Assembly (NCBI GenBank): GCA_023395555.1
Contig: JAEWYQ010000037.1
Coordinates: forward strand, 40,276 to 104,275
From: Bacillota bacterium
GTDB taxonomy: Bacteria > Bacillota > Clostridia > Lachnospirales > Lachnospiraceae
DNA length: 64,000 nt
Direction: 5' to 3'
The position numbers and the translations under genes are program-made. Shown piece by piece: positions 56,184 to 64,000 of this stretch. The notes beneath the pieces are model-generated. The model saw only the letters and a list, made by a program, of their open reading frames with translations. It did not search any database and was not told the DNA's origin. How positions within the stretch are numbered: the stretch's first letter is position 1; each line of letters starts with the position of its first letter.

Positions 56184-57143
56184 ATGGAGAAGAAACCGAT
56201 ATTGAAGGTGGAAGGCCTGGGCGTCAGCTTTTCCCAGTATACCCGGGGACTGAGGCGGAGTGAGATGAGGGCCATCACCAATTTGGATATTGACTTATAT
56301 GAAGGGGAGATCCTTGCGGTCGTAGGCTCAAGCGGTTCCGGTAAAAGTCTCCTGGCCCACGCCATCCTGGGGATACTCCCGGAAAATGCGGTTGCGGAGG
56401 GACGGATTTATTACCGGGATCGGCTGTTGACAGAAAAGGACAGGAAGCATCTGCGGGGAAGGGAAATTGTCCTGATTCCCCAGTCGGTGAACTATCTTGA
56501 TCCCCTGATGAAGGTGAAGAAGCAGATCGGAATCTCCCTCCGGGACGCAGAGCTCCTGCAGAAGGGAAGCTCTCATCACAAGGAAGGTCTCATAAGAAGT
56601 ATTTTGAACCGGTACGGGCTTGGGGATGAGGTGGAAGAGTATTATCCGCACCAGCTCTCGGGAGGAATGGCGAGAAAGGTGCTTCTGAGCACGGCATTGG
56701 CCTCGGACAGCCGGGTAGTGATTGCGGATGAGCCGACGCCCGGACTGGACGCCAGAGCTCTGGACGAGGCTCTGAAGGATTTCAGAGAACTGGCAGACAA
56801 CAATAAGGCGGTGCTGATGATAACCCACGACATTAATGCGGCATTAAGAATTGCTGACAGGATATCCATATTCTACGCGGGAAGCACTCTGGAAACCGCC
56901 GGAGCCGGGGACTTTGAAGGAAATGGAGAGAGTCTCCGCCATCCGTACACAAGAGCGCTTCTGCACGCCCTGCCTGACAGGGAGTTTAAGGCGGTGGAAG
57001 GAAGCCAGCCTCTTCCGGGAGAGGTACCCTCCGGCTGCAGCTTTTATGAAAGGTGCGGGAGAAGAAGAGAGCAATGCAGGAAAGCAGTACCGGAATGGAG
57101 GGAGCTGCGGGGAGGAAAGGTAAGGTGTCATGATGCGACTTAA
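56184..57143 (+). CDS. ABC importer ATPase 1 (NikD/OppD type)
   Basis: This 319-residue ATPase has Walker A Gly-Ser-Ser-Gly-Ser-Gly-Lys-Ser, the signature Leu-Ser-Gly-Gly-Met-Ala, and Walker B Val-Ile-Ala-Asp-Glu-Pro-Thr. The C-terminus has the Cys-rich oligopeptide/dipeptide extension (Gly-Cys-Ser-Phe-Tyr-Glu-Arg-Cys). AGGAGG precedes it. It overlaps the next gene by 14 bases. Confidence 0.85.
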   Translation: MEKKPILKVEGLGVSFSQYTRGLRRSEMRAITNLDIDLYEGEILAVVGSSGSGKSLLAHAILGILPENAVAEGRIYYRDRLLTEKDRKHLRGREIVLIPQSVNYLDPLMKVKKQIGISLRDAELLQKGSSHHKEGLIRSILNRYGLGDEVEEYYPHQLSGGMARKVLLSTALASDSRVVIADEPTPGLDARALDEALKDFRELADNNKAVLMITHDINAALRIADRISIFYAGSTLETAGAGDFEGNGESLRHPYTRALLHALPDREFKAVEGSQPLPGEVPSGCSFYERCGRRREQCRKAVPEWRELRGGKVRCHDAT

Positions 57144-57729
57144 AGCCCGGGGCATCTGTTTTGGCTATAAGAGCCAACAGCCCGTTCTTACTAAGGTTGA
57201 TTTCAGTCTTGAGAGCGGAGAAATTGTGGGAATCTTCGCCCCAAGCGGCTTCGGTAAAACTACTCTGGCCAAAATTCTTGCGGGATATCTTGTGCCGGAG
57301 GCGGGAAGTGTGACAATAGAGGGAGCGCAGGATTGGAACGGGAAGGGATACCATCCGGTGCAGCTGGTTTTTCAGCATCCGGAAAAAGCAGTGAACCCAA
57401 AGTGGAAAATGAGAAAGGTTATGAACGAAGCGGCAGAGCCGTCCGGAGAACTGATGGAAGCCATGGGGATTAAGAAAAGCTGGCTGGATCGGTGGCCGGC
57501 GGAGCTCTCCGGCGGTGAGCTCCAGCGTTTTTGCGTTCTTCGGGTGCTTAACGAGAGAACAAAGTTCCTGATCGCGGATGAGATGACTTCCATGTTGGAT
57601 GCGGTGACTCAGGTGCAGATATGGGATGCCGTGCTGAAGTACGCCGGGGAGCACAGCATGGGCGTGGCGGTAATCAGCCATGACAGGATTTTGTTGGAAC
57701 GGATTTGTGACCGGATTGTAGAATTATAA
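57130..57729 (+). CDS. ABC importer ATPase 2 (NikE/OppF type, short)
   Basis: This 199-residue ATPase has Walker A Pro-Ser-Gly-Phe-Gly-Lys-Thr-Thr, the signature Leu-Ser-Gly-Gly-Glu, and Walker B Leu-Ile-Ala-Asp-Glu-Met-Thr. It is shorter than OppF because it lacks the C-terminal extension, which is common for NikE-type partners. It ends the operon. Confidence 0.85.
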   Translation: MMRLKARGICFGYKSQQPVLTKVDFSLESGEIVGIFAPSGFGKTTLAKILAGYLVPEAGSVTIEGAQDWNGKGYHPVQLVFQHPEKAVNPKWKMRKVMNEAAEPSGELMEAMGIKKSWLDRWPAELSGGELQRFCVLRVLNERTKFLIADEMTSMLDAVTQVQIWDAVLKYAGEHSMGVAVISHDRILLERICDRIVEL

Positions 57730-57744
57730 AATCAGCATTAATCA

Positions 57745-57782
57745 AGGGAAGCAATGGGCACCGGTCCAGGGCTTCCCGTTTC
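57745..57782 (+). terminator. Terminator of the ABC operon
   Basis: GGGAAGC and GCTTCCC pair around a loop that contains a second small stem, followed by GTTTCG. Confidence 0.55.
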
Positions 57783-57834
57783 GATTCAGGGGCATAAGCC
57801 GGCCGGCCTGTGACTGTGAGATTCGCAGGATGAA

Positions 57835-57863
57835 TAGACATTTATACAATTTTCGATTATAAT
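57835..57863 (+). promoter_or_regulatory. Promoter of the diguanylate cyclase gene
   Basis: TAGACA (57835-57840) and TATAAT (57858-57863) are separated by 17 bases, 45 bases before the start codon. Confidence 0.65.
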
Positions 57864-57907
57864 AATAGCAAGATGATAAATTGAACATAAGAAAGGAGGA
57901 TGGATGT

Positions 57908-59152
57908 ATGAAGGAAAGTAAGGACAGCTATTCCCCTATGGTATATGAAGCCATGCTAGAGGGCTATACATTGCTGGAGCTCATAAAAAATGCGGAAGGC
58001 GAACTCATTGATTATAAGATTCTGGAGGTTAACAGGCAATTTACCATCAATACCGGTTTACCTCGCAGTAAAATGATAGGGAAGACCATCCGTCAGGTAT
58101 TCCTTGCAGTGGATGAGAATTGGGAGCAGTTTCTAAAAAACATGCCTCATTCAGAAGCTCCGGTACAGTTTGAATTTCTTTTCGAAGCGGTGGATAAATG
58201 CTTTTTCTTCAGTGCTTTTAATCCTTCCGAGAACAGGACAGTACTCTTTTCCACAGAGATAACGCTGCAAAAGAAAGCGGATGAAGCATTCAGGATACAT
58301 GAGATTTTATTTGAAAATGCTCACGATATTATTTTGTATATCAAGGATGACGGGCATATCGTCAATGCCAATAAGCGTGCCTGTGATGAGTACGGCTATA
58401 CCAGGGAACAGCTGATGTCCATGACAATACAGGATATCCGCCATCCTTTCACCTACCACGAATTTGAACAGCAGATGGAGCTGGCGGATGAAGAGGGAGT
58501 GGTATTTGAATGTACCCATATGCGCAGTGACGGTTCCTCCTTCCCCGTAGAGGTCAGCGCAAAAAGTACCTATACGGAAAGAGGGCATTTCCGTATACAT
58601 ATTATTCGAAATATTACGCAGCGCAAGCAGAACGAGGAAAAGATCGCATGGCTTGCCAGACACGATGCCCTGACAGGGATATCCAACCGCGCAAGCTTCA
58701 TTATGTTCCTGGAGGAAGAACTTCAGAGGTCCCGGCGCAGCGGAACCGGATTTGCAGTTATGATGTTTGATATTGATAAATTTAAGAGCATTAATGACCG
58801 GTACGGACACGAGGCCGGGGATCATGTGCTTCGCTGGGTAGCGGATAAGGTACGGCAGATTCTCCGGGATACGGACCGGATCGGACGACTGGGCGGGGAT
58901 GAATTTGTAGTACTGCAGGCGGGAGTCCAGGATGAGAGCGATATGGCGGCCTTGGCTAAGCGGATACAATCCTCTGTGAGCGGGACTGTGATGTATAAGG
59001 ACATACCGATCCATGTCACCATCAGTATCGGTATCAGCCGGTACCCCAAACATGCGTCGGAGACAAACGGCCTGCTGCTCTGTGCCGATAAGGCGATGTA
59101 TAAGGTGAAGCATAGGGGCGGAGGAGGCTATTGCCTGTATCAGATGGAGTAG
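57908..59152 (+). CDS. PAS-GGDEF diguanylate cyclase
   Basis: This 414-residue protein starts at ATG 57908 behind AAAGGAGG. Two PAS-like domains (residues about 10-130 and 135-250) precede a GGDEF domain with an intact Gly-Gly-Asp-Glu-Phe and an Arg-Asp-Thr-Asp inhibitory site five residues upstream, so it should make c-di-GMP with product inhibition. It has no membrane helix and probably senses a soluble signal. A c-di-GMP riboswitch lies 7 kb upstream. Confidence 0.9.
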   Translation: MKESKDSYSPMVYEAMLEGYTLLELIKNAEGELIDYKILEVNRQFTINTGLPRSKMIGKTIRQVFLAVDENWEQFLKNMPHSEAPVQFEFLFEAVDKCFFFSAFNPSENRTVLFSTEITLQKKADEAFRIHEILFENAHDIILYIKDDGHIVNANKRACDEYGYTREQLMSMTIQDIRHPFTYHEFEQQMELADEEGVVFECTHMRSDGSSFPVEVSAKSTYTERGHFRIHIIRNITQRKQNEEKIAWLARHDALTGISNRASFIMFLEEELQRSRRSGTGFAVMMFDIDKFKSINDRYGHEAGDHVLRWVADKVRQILRDTDRIGRLGGDEFVVLQAGVQDESDMAALAKRIQSSVSGTVMYKDIPIHVTISIGISRYPKHASETNGLLLCADKAMYKVKHRGGGGYCLYQME

Positions 59153-59236
59153 GCAGCACCATAGGAAGCATAACTGCCGGAGAGGATGCTGCAGAATGTT
59201 TTGTTCCGATTGCAGATCATAAGGCTTCGATTCTAG

Positions 59237-59272
59237 CTGGGAGATAATAGATGCTCCCAGTTATTTTTTGAT
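59237..59272 (+). terminator. Terminator after the cyclase gene
   Basis: CTGGGAG and CTCCCAG pair around ATAATAGATG, followed by TTATTTTTT. Confidence 0.75.
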
Positions 59273-59289
59273 AATGATGGAAAATGGGA

Positions 59290-59342
59290 TTGACATATAT
59301 AGATCGTCGATATATACTTACATACATAGATGATCTATATAT
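59290..59342 (+). promoter_or_regulatory. Promoter and PadR operator region
   Basis: TTGACA (59290-59295) and TATACT (59313-59318) are separated by 17 bases. TATATAGATC, followed further on by TAGATGATCTA and TATATA tracts, gives near-palindromic elements around the promoter, as expected for autoregulation by the PadR protein. Confidence 0.65.
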
Positions 59343-59360
59343 AAAGGAGGGCAATCTATA

Positions 59361-59708
59361 ATGATTGATAAGAGCTTGATTGCAGGCAGTACGACAACGC
59401 TTATTCTAAAATTGCTGGAAGAACAGGATATGTATGGGTATCAGATGATTGAGGCTCTGGCGGAGAAATCCGATGATACCTTTCATCTGAAAGCCGGCAC
59501 CCTGTATCCTATCCTGCATGGCCTGGAGAAGGAGGGCATGGTGGATGCCTACGAAGAGAAGGCGGACGGAGCTAAATTGCGGAAATATTACCATCTGACG
59601 TCCAGGGGAAGACGGCTTCTGGAGGAAAAGCAGCAGGAGTGGAAGGCTTATACCGGAGCTGTTAATAAGGTGCTGAACGGAGGTGTGGGCATTGCAGTCA
59701 TTGGATGA
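59361..59708 (+). CDS. PadR-family regulator
   Basis: This 115-residue protein has the PadR winged helix: Ile-Leu-Lys-Leu-Leu-Glu-Glu-Gln-Asp-Met-Tyr-Gly-Tyr-Gln, Gly-Thr-Leu-Tyr-Pro-Ile-Leu and Tyr-Tyr-His-Leu-Thr-Ser-Arg-Gly. AAAGGAGG lies upstream. Its promoter is flanked by near-palindromes, so it probably represses itself and the next gene, with which it overlaps. Confidence 0.85.
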   Translation: MIDKSLIAGSTTTLILKLLEEQDMYGYQMIEALAEKSDDTFHLKAGTLYPILHGLEKEGMVDAYEEKADGAKLRKYYHLTSRGRRLLEEKQQEWKAYTGAVNKVLNGGVGIAVIG

Positions 59709-61080
59709 AATCAAAAGTTACAGTGCAGCCGTCTGTGAACAGATCAGATGGAAGAAAGCCCGCCCCGGCATAGCCCGGGAGCTGGAGGACCATATATGTG
59801 ACCAACGGGATTATTATCTTGCGGAAGGAGAGGAAGAAGACCTTGCAACCCGGAAGGCGGTTCTCCAGATGGGGGATGCGGTCAGTGTCGGGCTTGAGAT
59901 GGATAAGATATACAGACCGAAGCCTCAATGGGTGCTGCTTTTGCTGACAGCAGCCTTAATCGTGACAGGAAGTGCGGCAAGATATTTTCTTTCTGTACAG
60001 AACCCCTTCGGAATGGTGTCAAGGAATTCGGATTTTGTTCCAACAGTCATAGCAATAGGGATACTTCTGACCGCTTATTTTCTGGATTTTACAGCTTTAG
60101 CTAAACATCCGGGCTTATGCTATTTTCTTACCTTATTCATGGGCATAGCCGGTTTGATTCTGAGGAGCCAAGTGAATGGAAGAAGATGGTGGATCTCAAT
60201 TGCCGGTTTTTCCTTCAGCCTGCCGTACCTGGCCTTGATCTTTCCCCTGGTATATGCCTTGATGATTTATGCGATGCGCAACAGAGGCCGTCTGGGAATC
60301 CTGCAATGCGCAATCGCATATATTCCCTTTGCAGTAATATTGTTATTGCTTCCGACTGCCACCGGTTTTGCGATTTATACCTTTTCTGCATGGATTTTAC
60401 TCTTCCTGGCAATGAGAAAAGGCTGGTTTGGATGCAGCAGACGGCAGAGCCAGCTTCTTGGCGCCGCTCTTACGGCAGCCCTGGTACTCTGCCTGCTGGC
60501 GATGCTGCTTGAGCCCTACCGCTTTGAACGGCTCAGAATACTGATCAATCCGGATGCACATCTGCATGGGTACATGACGGTCATGGTGCGTGATCTGATG
60601 TCCGGTTCTGTATTCTCAGGCAGCGGAACGATACCCCGGCAATATGGCGACAGTCTGCTGTCCGGACCCTTGTTTGATACGGATCTCATGCTTACGGCGC
60701 TGACCCATAGCTATGGCTGGATTGTATTTGCAGGTATTGTGCTTTTATTTATTGTGTTTTCCGCTTTGGGCTTCCTGTATGCCTCCAGACAGAAAAGCAT
60801 GCTGGGGACGCTGGTGTCTCTGTCCATCCTGCTTATTTTTGCAGGCCAGACGGTTGTCTATGTTGCGGCTAATCTGGGCTATGGCCTCTTAACCGCAATG
60901 TCCCTGCCCCTGGTATCCTACGGAAAAGCATCCCTGTTTTTGAATGCCGCCCTGATCGGTATCATGCTTTCTGTATTTCGGTCCGGAGATGTGATCCGGG
61001 ATGGAGGAGAGACCGATAGGAAGAGCAGGCAGATCGTTAAAATGGAAGACGGAAAGCTGGTTATTAATTTAAGAGGATGA
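59692..61080 (+). CDS. SEDS-family (FtsW/RodA/SpoVE-like) membrane protein with permease-prefix domain
   Basis: This about 462-residue protein probably starts at TTG 59692 behind GGAGG; GTG 59683 overlaps that site. The first 75 residues resemble the permease prefix domain found in PadR-controlled operons. About ten membrane helices follow, with Leu-Thr-His-Ser-Tyr-Gly-Trp-Ile and Ser-Leu-Pro-Leu-Val-Ser-Tyr-Gly, the SEDS signatures. Such proteins act in glycan synthesis. Control by PadR suggests a response to cell-wall stress or antibiotics. Confidence 0.75.
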   Translation: MQSLDEIKSYSAAVCEQIRWKKARPGIARELEDHICDQRDYYLAEGEEEDLATRKAVLQMGDAVSVGLEMDKIYRPKPQWVLLLLTAALIVTGSAARYFLSVQNPFGMVSRNSDFVPTVIAIGILLTAYFLDFTALAKHPGLCYFLTLFMGIAGLILRSQVNGRRWWISIAGFSFSLPYLALIFPLVYALMIYAMRNRGRLGILQCAIAYIPFAVILLLLPTATGFAIYTFSAWILLFLAMRKGWFGCSRRQSQLLGAALTAALVLCLLAMLLEPYRFERLRILINPDAHLHGYMTVMVRDLMSGSVFSGSGTIPRQYGDSLLSGPLFDTDLMLTALTHSYGWIVFAGIVLLFIVFSALGFLYASRQKSMLGTLVSLSILLIFAGQTVVYVAANLGYGLLTAMSLPLVSYGKASLFLNAALIGIMLSVFRSGDVIRDGGETDRKSRQIVKMEDGKLVINLRG

Positions 61081-61118
61081 ATGGGATTGGGATTTTTCTG
61101 GGATATCCAACCGAGATT

Positions 61119-61331
61119 TTACTCTTCATCATCAATGTATTCAAACAAATCCCCCGGTTGACAATTTAATGCTTTACAAATGGCTTCAAGCGTACTAAGT
61201 TTCACAGCAGAGATTTTACCGTTTTTTAAGTTTGACAGATTTGCCAATGTTATCCCTACATGCTTTGAAAGCTCATTTAGCTGCATCTTACGGTCAGCCA
61301 TCATACGATCTAAACGAATGATAATTGGCAT
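61119..61331 (-). CDS. YozG/XRE-like regulator
   Basis: This 70-residue protein is a helix-turn-helix with Ile-Thr-Leu-Ala-Asn-Leu-Ser-Asn-Leu-Lys and Leu-Asn-Cys-Gln-Pro-Gly-Asp-Leu-Phe-Glu-Tyr. It lies directly downstream of a DUF2975 membrane protein, the usual partner of YozG-type regulators. Confidence 0.85.
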   Translation of the reverse strand: MPIIIRLDRMMADRKMQLNELSKHVGITLANLSNLKNGKISAVKLSTLEAICKALNCQPGDLFEYIDDEE

Positions 61332-61343
61332 TGTATTCCCCCC

Positions 61344-61904
61344 TCACACCGTTGTATCGTATGCCCCTTGTAATATGCAGCCATAACGAAAAATCTCTGC
61401 CAACACAAGCAAACACAGCATAAAAATAGCGTTATCGGGCAGTATAGTTAATCTTTCGATTAAGACTGGTTGAAGTCCTGCCTGCTCAGCAATTATCCTG
61501 TGGTGTTGGGCTACAAAATAGCCAATGAACATGAAAATATAACTTTGTGCAAATAAAAGAAGGGCAGCATAGCGTATACGTTTTACATTCTTATGTATAA
61601 ATGGCGTACCATCGCCAATTGAACGCACGATACTGCGAAACAACCAGACCAAAGATAGTCTCAAAATATTGATTCCGGCGAAGGTAAGAACTCTTGCCTG
61701 AAAGGGTAATGGAAATTGAGAAAGTGTGCCATTGTTGATAACAAACCCACTACCGGAGCTAATATTAAGGGTGAATACGGTACTCCCCTGGTTAATGAAA
61801 AGAAAAACTGTCATGCCAATGCAAAACACAACACCAATCCAAAATCCAATATCAATCACTATTTTCAGCAGACGATAGGACTTTAACTTTTGAATTTCAT
61901 TCAT
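61344..61904 (-). CDS. DUF2975 membrane protein
   Basis: This 186-residue protein has four hydrophobic helices and the Gly-Asp-Gly-Thr-Pro-Phe segment typical of DUF2975 proteins. The AAAGGAGG ribosome binding site is strong. The family always goes with a small XRE regulator and may sense the membrane or a signal to control it. Confidence 0.8.
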   Translation of the reverse strand: MNEIQKLKSYRLLKIVIDIGFWIGVVFCIGMTVFLFINQGSTVFTLNISSGSGFVINNGTLSQFPLPFQARVLTFAGINILRLSLVWLFRSIVRSIGDGTPFIHKNVKRIRYAALLLFAQSYIFMFIGYFVAQHHRIIAEQAGLQPVLIERLTILPDNAIFMLCLLVLAEIFRYGCILQGAYDTTV

Positions 61905-61927
61905 GTTGGATACCTCCTTTTTTTATT

Positions 61928-61956
61928 ATAATATCATGGAATTTATCGTATGTCAA
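61928..61956 (-). promoter_or_regulatory. Promoter of the DUF2975/XRE operon
   Basis: On the minus strand, TTGACA (61956-61951) and TATTAT (61933-61928) have a 17-base spacer. Confidence 0.7.
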
Positions 61957-62276
61957 TAAATATTATATGTAATATAATAAATATTTATCTTGTAAATGAA
62001 ATTACCACTAAACACCACTTAATAGTAAAGCAATTTAAATGGCAAGCCATTTGAAAAAACGCTTGTTGGGGCTGATCCGTGAGGGAGCACCATATCCCCT
62101 GCCCCGTCACCCTCTGAACCAATGTCATTTAGATAACTTTCACATGCATATGGTTGGATTTTCCATAATATAACGGAAATCCTTATCAATCATGCAGTTG
62201 TTGAGGCGAAAGATACAAAGCACGTCTGAGCTGTAACCCGTGAGGCCGAGAAGATCGGGTTTTTGACAAGAAAGGC
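61957..62276. other. Intergenic region with no recognised gene
   Basis: The first 80 bases are very AT-rich. From about 62170 to 62280 the plus strand reads like the end of a decayed gene (Glu-Ala-Lys-Asp-Thr-Lys-His-Val, stop, Ala-Val-Thr-Arg-Glu-Ala-Glu), but no family is recognised and one internal stop is present. Nothing else convincing is seen. Confidence 0.4.
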
Positions 62277-62306
62277 TTGAAATAAGTCGAAATAAGCTGA
62301 TATAAT
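62277..62306 (+). promoter_or_regulatory. Promoter of the hemerythrin/CheX operon
   Basis: TTGAAA (62277-62282) and TATAAT (62301-62306) are separated by 18 bases. A leader of about 200 bases follows before the hemerythrin start. Confidence 0.6.
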
Positions 62307-62506
62307 AGAATACACGGCATCACAATCTGGTGAACGGATTATCCGGCCATGCTGACCGAAAGCAGTGGTCATAGCAAGCACTGGCAAAATAGGGGAGGGG
62401 AATGCAGATGGAAGGAGCATACTCCCCATTTTGTCAATTTCTCCTTAGGCATATGATGAGCTGGAGATACCGTATCAGAATATGGATGAGAAAGGATAAG
62501 AATATT

Positions 62507-62935
62507 ATGATCTGGAAAGATAAGTATGAGCTGGGCGTTACCATTGTGGATGAGCAGCACAAGGAACTGTTCCGGAGGGTAGAGGCATTTATGCAGGTAC
62601 TGCGCTCCGCTGCATCCTGGGAAGAAAAGGTGCAGCATGTCAATGAGACCCTGGAATTCATGAAATTGTATGTGGTAGAGCATTTTCGGGATGAGGAGGA
62701 ATACCAGCTGAGAATTGGTTATCCGAGGTACGAGCAGCATAAGCAGATTCATACCGATATGGTGAATTATGTCCTGCAGTTTACAGAGGATTATACCAAC
62801 AGCGGCTACAGCGAGAGGCTGGCGCAGCAGTTTGCAGGAAAGCTTCTGGCCTGGCTGATCAATCATGTTGCCACGGAGGATCAGCAGATTGCGGTTTATG
62901 CAATTGAAAAGGGGGTGGCAAAGGATGTCAAATAA
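62507..62935 (+). CDS. Bacteriohemerythrin
   Basis: This 142-residue protein starts at ATG 62507. Trp-Lys-Asp-Lys-Tyr-Glu-Leu-Gly-Val, Asp-Glu-Gln-His-Lys-Glu-Leu, Glu-His-Phe-Arg-Asp-Glu-Glu, His-Lys-Gln-Ile-His and His-Val-Ala-Thr-Glu-Asp carry the ligands of a di-iron oxygen-binding centre. It probably scavenges or senses oxygen in an anaerobe. Its end overlaps the CheX start. Confidence 0.9.
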   Translation: MIWKDKYELGVTIVDEQHKELFRRVEAFMQVLRSAASWEEKVQHVNETLEFMKLYVVEHFRDEEEYQLRIGYPRYEQHKQIHTDMVNYVLQFTEDYTNSGYSERLAQQFAGKLLAWLINHVATEDQQIAVYAIEKGVAKDVK

Positions 62936-63374
62936 TCTGCAAGAATTATTTTTAAAGGCGACCTTTAATGTATTTCAGATGATGCTTGATATTTCCGATG
63001 TCACAGACCGCCCGGCAGACAGCTTTCAGCATGATGATAATACAGATATATCCATAGAGGTAACAGGGGATCTTGCGGGAGAGGTGATCTATCATTTTCC
63101 GGATCCCACATCGCTTAAGATGGTTAATATTATGAGCGGTATGGAGATGGATTCCGTGGATGAGTTCGTGACCTCCGCTATTGCTGAGATAGCCAATATC
63201 ATCAGCGGCAATGTCCTCACCCTGCTGGCGGAAAATGATCTTAACTGTGATATCCTTCCTCCTGTACTTCGTAAGGCGGATGAGAATAAGGAGTATGCGA
63301 TACATACCGCATGCTGTATCACCACCTCTGTGGGAGATGCCTGCCTGGACATAAGATTGAACCCGGCAAAATGA
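62925..63374 (+). CDS. CheX-family phosphatase
   Basis: This 149-residue protein starts at ATG 62925 inside the end of the hemerythrin gene. Ser-Ala-Ile-Ala-Glu-Ile-Ala-Asn is the CheC/CheX active-site motif (Glu and Asn). CheX removes phosphate from CheY. The pairing with hemerythrin suggests oxygen-related taxis or signalling. Confidence 0.8.
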   Translation: MSNNLQELFLKATFNVFQMMLDISDVTDRPADSFQHDDNTDISIEVTGDLAGEVIYHFPDPTSLKMVNIMSGMEMDSVDEFVTSAIAEIANIISGNVLTLLAENDLNCDILPPVLRKADENKEYAIHTACCITTSVGDACLDIRLNPAK

Positions 63375-63396
63375 ATATACATTATTCCTGATATTT

Positions 63397-63618
63397 GTGG
63401 TGCTTGCTTTCTATGGGATCTATGCTGCGGCCGGGTTGTCCGTTCGTTTTCACAGTCCGGAAACATCCCTGGTTCTTTTCTGGATTGGTATGGCAATCAT
63501 GGTGCTTACCATATATCTGGTAGGGGAAATTTCAGTAACCTGCAATAAAATTAGCCATCTCATTATGCTGATGGCTAATTTTTATTGCAGAAATATTGGC
63601 TCTGTCTCTGGTATTTGA
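63397..63618 (+). CDS. Small membrane protein of uncertain start
   Basis: This frame of up to 73 residues from GTG 63397 has two hydrophobic helices (Phe-Tyr-Gly-Ile-Tyr-Ala-Ala-Ala and Val-Leu-Phe-Trp-Ile-Gly-Met-Ala-Ile-Met-Val-Leu). No good ribosome binding site is seen. The frame runs into the terminator hairpin downstream, so its last 25 residues are probably not meaningful, and the gene may be short or broken. Confidence 0.35.
   Translation: MVLAFYGIYAAAGLSVRFHSPETSLVLFWIGMAIMVLTIYLVGEISVTCNKISHLIMLMANFYCRNIGSVSGI
63540..63592 (+). terminator. Long perfect hairpin, terminator
   Basis: TGCAATAAAATTAGCCATC pairs with GATGGCTAATTTTTATTGCA around a short loop. It is a strong inverted repeat at the end of the hemerythrin/CheX group. 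Confidence 0.7.
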
Positions 63619-63860
63619 AGCAAATCTTTCATAAAATCTTTAATCCTTCCCATGAATTATGACGAATATTGTGCAGAAAGGAATTCTCAAACGCGCCCAA
63701 GGAAGCGGATGGTAAGAGATTACCACCAGCAACGGCGGAAGGGACAGTAGGTCGTAGAAGATGTGCAGGGTGTGGTGGTGCAGTGAGTAGTAGTGTAAGG
63801 GGCAGAGTTACAGTACCTGCAGGTATAGCGCCTGTTGAAGAACGGCGAGGGATAACAGCG

Positions 63861-64000
63861 TCTGCAGGTGCAGTATGTGGTAGTGCAGCGAGTGGTGGTA
63901 CAACGTGTGGTAGTACAGCGTGTAGTGGTAGTGCAGCGTGTAGTGGTGGTGCAGCGTGTAGTAGTGGTGCAAGGTGTGGAAGTAGTGCAGTGTGTGGTAG
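63861..64000 (+). repeat. GT-rich tandem repeat running off the right edge
   Basis: Imperfect 15-18-bp units of the type GTGGTAGTGCAGCGT repeat at least seven times. One frame reads Val-Val-Val-Gln-Arg again and again, another reads Cys-Ser-Gly-Ser-Ala-Ala. Degenerate units begin near 63750. Whether it is translated cannot be told; a possible start Met-Asn-Tyr-Asp-Glu-Tyr-Cys lies at 63655 but that frame stops before the repeat. Confidence 0.6.

Noticed and set aside
62170..62280. Remnant of a decayed gene on the plus strand
   Set aside because: The reading frame has an internal stop and fits no family I know; too short to support a pseudogene call.
62190..62429. Minus-strand frame of 79 codons before the hemerythrin gene
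   Set aside because: It runs over the rightward promoter and leader and has no ribosome binding site.
63861..64000. CRISPR-like array
   Set aside because: The units are adjacent and imperfect without unique spacers, so it is a tandem repeat.

Overview
The window is mostly one temperate siphovirus prophage (about 1-50.2 kb, left end outside the window) followed by host chromosome (about 50.2-64 kb). Gene content suggests a Gram-positive, spore-forming anaerobe of the Clostridia, probably Lachnospiraceae: AGGAGG-type ribosome binding sites, sigma-A-like promoters, a c-di-GMP-I riboswitch, CheX, bacteriohemerythrin, an r1t-type holin and a Spo0A-like protein. The host part looks richer in G+C than the prophage. 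The species cannot be named from this sequence alone.

Prophage layout. 1-8.9 kb: end of the head-tail connector genes and the tail module (connector, tail completion, tail tube, frameshifted tail chaperones, tape measure, distal tail, S74-type tip protein). 9.0-9.9 kb: a secreted Ig-like protein in its own promoter-terminator unit. 10.4-11.7 kb: tail fibre with an inverted alternative tip beside it. 11.7-13.8 kb: fibre-associated protein, XhlA-like protein, holin and amidase endolysin. 13.9-18 kb: accessory block with a short serine recombinase, a YozG-like regulator, two more promoterless fibre-tip cassettes and a second secreted Ig-like protein. 18.1-19.7 kb: immunity region (ImmA, CI, Cro and three operator-like repeats). 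19.7-47.8 kb: early and replication genes (ParB-like, SSBs, SMC-like ATPase, RecT, ERCC4 nuclease, CHC2 primase, P4-type helicase, three DNA methyltransferases, a sigma factor, a Spo0A DNA-binding-domain protein, radical-SAM-like proteins and many small Cys-rich proteins). 47.9-50.1 kb: two tyrosine recombinases, the second beside the 3' end of a tRNA-Glu(CTC), the likely attachment gene.

The most interesting system is the tail fibre. The expressed fibre and three silent tip cassettes share one 15-bp sequence in the same reading frame. The cassettes lie tail to tail in two pairs, each pair joined by the same 12-bp palindrome, and a short serine recombinase lies between the pairs. This looks like a shufflon-like switch of phage host range. 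It is an inference from sequence, since no inverted form is visible in a single assembly.

Host region: a c-di-GMP-I riboswitch precedes a secreted transglutaminase-like protein. Then come a formate/nitrite-type transporter, a five-gene Nik/Opp-type ABC importer behind a leader with an internal terminator-like hairpin, a PAS-GGDEF diguanylate cyclase, a PadR regulator with a SEDS-family membrane protein, a DUF2975/XRE pair, a bacteriohemerythrin/CheX pair, and a low-complexity tandem repeat running off the right edge.
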